Source: Ischnura elegans (lineage: Eukaryota; Arthropoda; Insecta; Odonata; Coenagrionidae). Taken from it: a stretch of DNA of 64,000 nucleotides. Both the position numbers and the translations under genes were made by a program. Below are positions 61,710 through 64,000 of the stretch, piece by piece (position 1 is the stretch's first letter; each line of letters starts with the position of its first letter). Under the pieces are notes generated by a model. It did not search any database, was not told where the DNA came from, and saw nothing but the letters and a program-made list of their open reading frames with translations. The stretch covers positions 4,898,001 through 4,962,000 of the forward strand of contig NC_060258.1 in the NCBI RefSeq assembly GCF_921293095.1, written 5' to 3'.

Positions 61710-64000
61710 CCTGAGCGATGAGTCATAGGAGAAGGGAATTACTGGTAAAATATGCGAAAACACCGAAGAACATACTATTTACAGAAAAAAAAAATTTGTT
61801 CCCCGGTCCTATAGGAAGCCACGTGAAATTTCGAGTGGTTTTCTTGCATAAAATGTCTTTGTCTACCTACAGTAAAAATTCCAGCGATCTAACAGTAGGG
61901 GAACAATGAATCCTCCCGTATTACTCACGTTTAGATTACCAATTCTGTGTTCTCCACATAGAGGTGCATAGGCGCTGTAATAAGGCATAACTAATGTGAA
62001 TTTCGTAGCCGTACCTTATGGAGAAGTGGTTAAAAAAAATCGGTTTTAGGTGTCGTTGTCCTGGAAGCCCTTTTATTACTCTACTATTTTGGTAAGAAAT
62101 GTACATTTAAAAATTTGAAGTTTTATTGCGGGTGTGTAATTGGGGCAGGATAATTGAACATGACGCGTAAATATAGCCGACACAATTCCCATTCGGAATC
62201 AATAAAATTGATACAACTGGGATGAATGGTACACGAAATATACGACTTATTAAGTAATTTTTATTTTTTTGGGGGGGTCACAGGGGGTTTTCGGGGGACC
62301 TTAAGTGCTTGTTCTGTATAACGCGGCATCGTTTACCTTGGATAAAAATTTCGGCTCTGTAGCTGTAGTGTAAGCATGCTTTATCGACGGTGTCACCCGT
62401 TAAAATTAAATATTCTGCGTTCTCCTGGTAGCGGCGCGTAGGGGCACGAGAAAGACGTCAATCACCTGAATTTGGTGTCCGTACCACGTCGGGAAATGGT
62501 AAAAAAAATTCGGAAAAATTTAAAATCGTGTGTTGAGGGATTGCAAACTTCACGGCTGATGTGTTGTAAGTTACCAAACGTTGTAGGAGTCGCAATTTCA
62601 ATGGAAATACATAATCGTTAATAACTCGAAATTCTTTCGTCCTTTGGATACATGAAGATAGCCAAAAAATTGAATAAAAAATCTAGTATCTTGCATTTAA
62701 GTGAATTTGTCCTACGATTATTGCAAATTGGTGAAAAAAATTCCGAAATTCGGCCCATAAGAAAAGCATTGATAATTTGAAAAAGTTAAAAAAAATACTG
62801 TAAATCAAAATATTGCAAATCCGACCACACCAAAAAATCAACCAAAAAATCTAGTGTCTCATACGTAAGGGACTTATTCCTACAACGATTATAAGTTGGT
62901 TTTAAAAAAATCCAAAGATAGGCCCATAAGAAAAGCATTGGAAATTTAAAAAAATTATAAAAAATACTTATAAACAAAATATGGCAAAATGTTTCACATC
63001 AAAAAATCGCCCAAAAAATCTAGTTTCCGTCAGTGAAATTTCATGTTCCCGTGACATTTTTAAGTAGGCAAAAAATGGAATATGTTTTAGTCCCATAAGG
63101 CTCCAATGTTAATTCGGATCGATATATCTCGAGAACCGATCGACTTTTTTGAGTTTTCGGACTTTTCCCCCCGATGAATATTTTTTCTCCAGGAACTGTA
63201 AAAATTTCGTCTTCCCAGCACGTCCGGAAGTGGTCGGGAATTTGTATACGTGAATGAGTCAGTGAGTGTGCTATCTGTCACACATCGGGTTGTATATATT
63301 ATAGACTCGCCGCGCTGCGCGCGCTCGTTAGGGGGCTACGCCCCCTAAAACCCCCCCGCATCCGGCTTCGCCGGCTGCCCCCACCGGACGGCTTCGCCGT
63401 CCCGCCCGCGGCGTCTCGGAACGGCTTCGCCGTTCCTCGTCTGGGGTCGGCTTCGCCGCCCAGATATCGAGGTAGCCCTGTGACGGAGACCCGCTTGTTC
63501 CTCGGAACGGCTTCGCCGTTCACCGTGGGAGGGCGGCTTCGCCGCACATGGGTTACCCGAGTCCCCCCGAGGCGTCCACTCCTGGTAACGGCATCGCCCT
63601 TCCTCTTGATGGGGCGGCTTCGCCGCCCAAGGTTTTCCTATGTCCCCCCGAGCCATCGACTTCTCGGAACGGCTTCGCCGTTCCTCGCCCGTGGTCGGCT
63701 TCGCCGCCCAAGGTTTACCTGTGCCCCCCCGAGCCGTCGCCTCCACCGGACGGCTTCGCCGTCCCACCCGCGGCGTCTCGGAACGGCTTCGCCGTTCCTC
63801 GTCAGGGGTCGGCTTCGCCGCCCAGATATCGAGGTAGCCCTGTGACGGAGACCCTCTTGTACCTCGGAACGGCTTCGCCGGTCATCGTGGGAGGGCGGCT
63901 TCGCCGCCCAAGTGTTACCCGAGTCCCCCCGAGGCTCGACTCTTGGTAACGGCATCGCTCTTCCTCGTGATGGGGCGGCTTCGCCGCCCAAGGTTTGCCT
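61710..64000 (+). repeat. Macrosatellite unit U13, cut by the window end
   Basis: AT part to 63305, GC array from 63306 to the end. The sequence follows U12 to about 62768, then switches to another AT subtype (GATAATTTGAAAAAG where U12 has GGAAATTTTAAATTG). The GC array is of the U9 type. Confidence 0.92.

Noticed and set aside
1-64000. Ribosomal DNA spacer origin of the arrays
   Set aside because: Unit length and GC subrepeats might suggest it, but no rRNA sequence is present in any unit.

Overview
This window looks like metazoan nuclear DNA, most likely from an arthropod with short introns. The evidence is an animal-type Helitron, a hAT MITE with an 8-bp target-site duplication, a five-exon gene whose four introns are only 76-100 nt with GT-AG ends, and almost no long open frames outside the transposon. 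I see no bacterial operon, CRISPR array, rRNA or tRNA gene. Species cannot be named from the sequence alone.

Layout. (1) 1-14130 and 46290-64000 are two blocks of one macrosatellite, in the same orientation. Intact units are 2750-3260 bp. Each has an AT-rich part of about 1.8 kb (containing a degenerate ~170-bp tandem repeat) and a GC-rich, CpG-dense part of 0.95-1.47 kb. The GC part is a ~80-bp minisatellite carrying two short perfect hairpins per monomer. Nearly all hairpins share the core CGGCTTCGCCG, while the outer stem varies and stays paired. Units differ mainly in GC-array length and are mosaics of shared AT and GC subtypes, which points to unequal exchange or gene conversion. (2) 14131-46289 is a 32-kb island without intact units. 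It holds an autonomous-type Helitron on the minus strand (coding 16329-21910: a cysteine-protease-like N-terminal ORF, a Helitron N-domain ORF, and a Rep/helicase ORF). That Helitron is damaged by one frameshift at an A9 run and one in-frame TAG. Next come a 1.05-kb terminal-inverted-repeat element, a palindromic MITE with a hAT MITE nested in it, and from 27 to 46 kb a mosaic of low-copy repeats and 1-2 kb duplications.

Inside that mosaic I reconstructed a five-exon gene on the minus strand (37668-38667). It encodes a 220-residue SGNH/GDSL-type hydrolase with all catalytic blocks present. A truncated copy (exons 3-5) lies at 45143-45647. The island also holds an old, diverged fragment of the macrosatellite unit (36365-36620), so the family is older than the present homogenised arrays.

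Functionally the window is repeat-rich intergenic or heterochromatic DNA shaped by rolling-circle and cut-and-paste transposons. The SGNH gene is the only non-transposon protein gene I can support. The most unusual sequence is the hairpin minisatellite with compensated stems.
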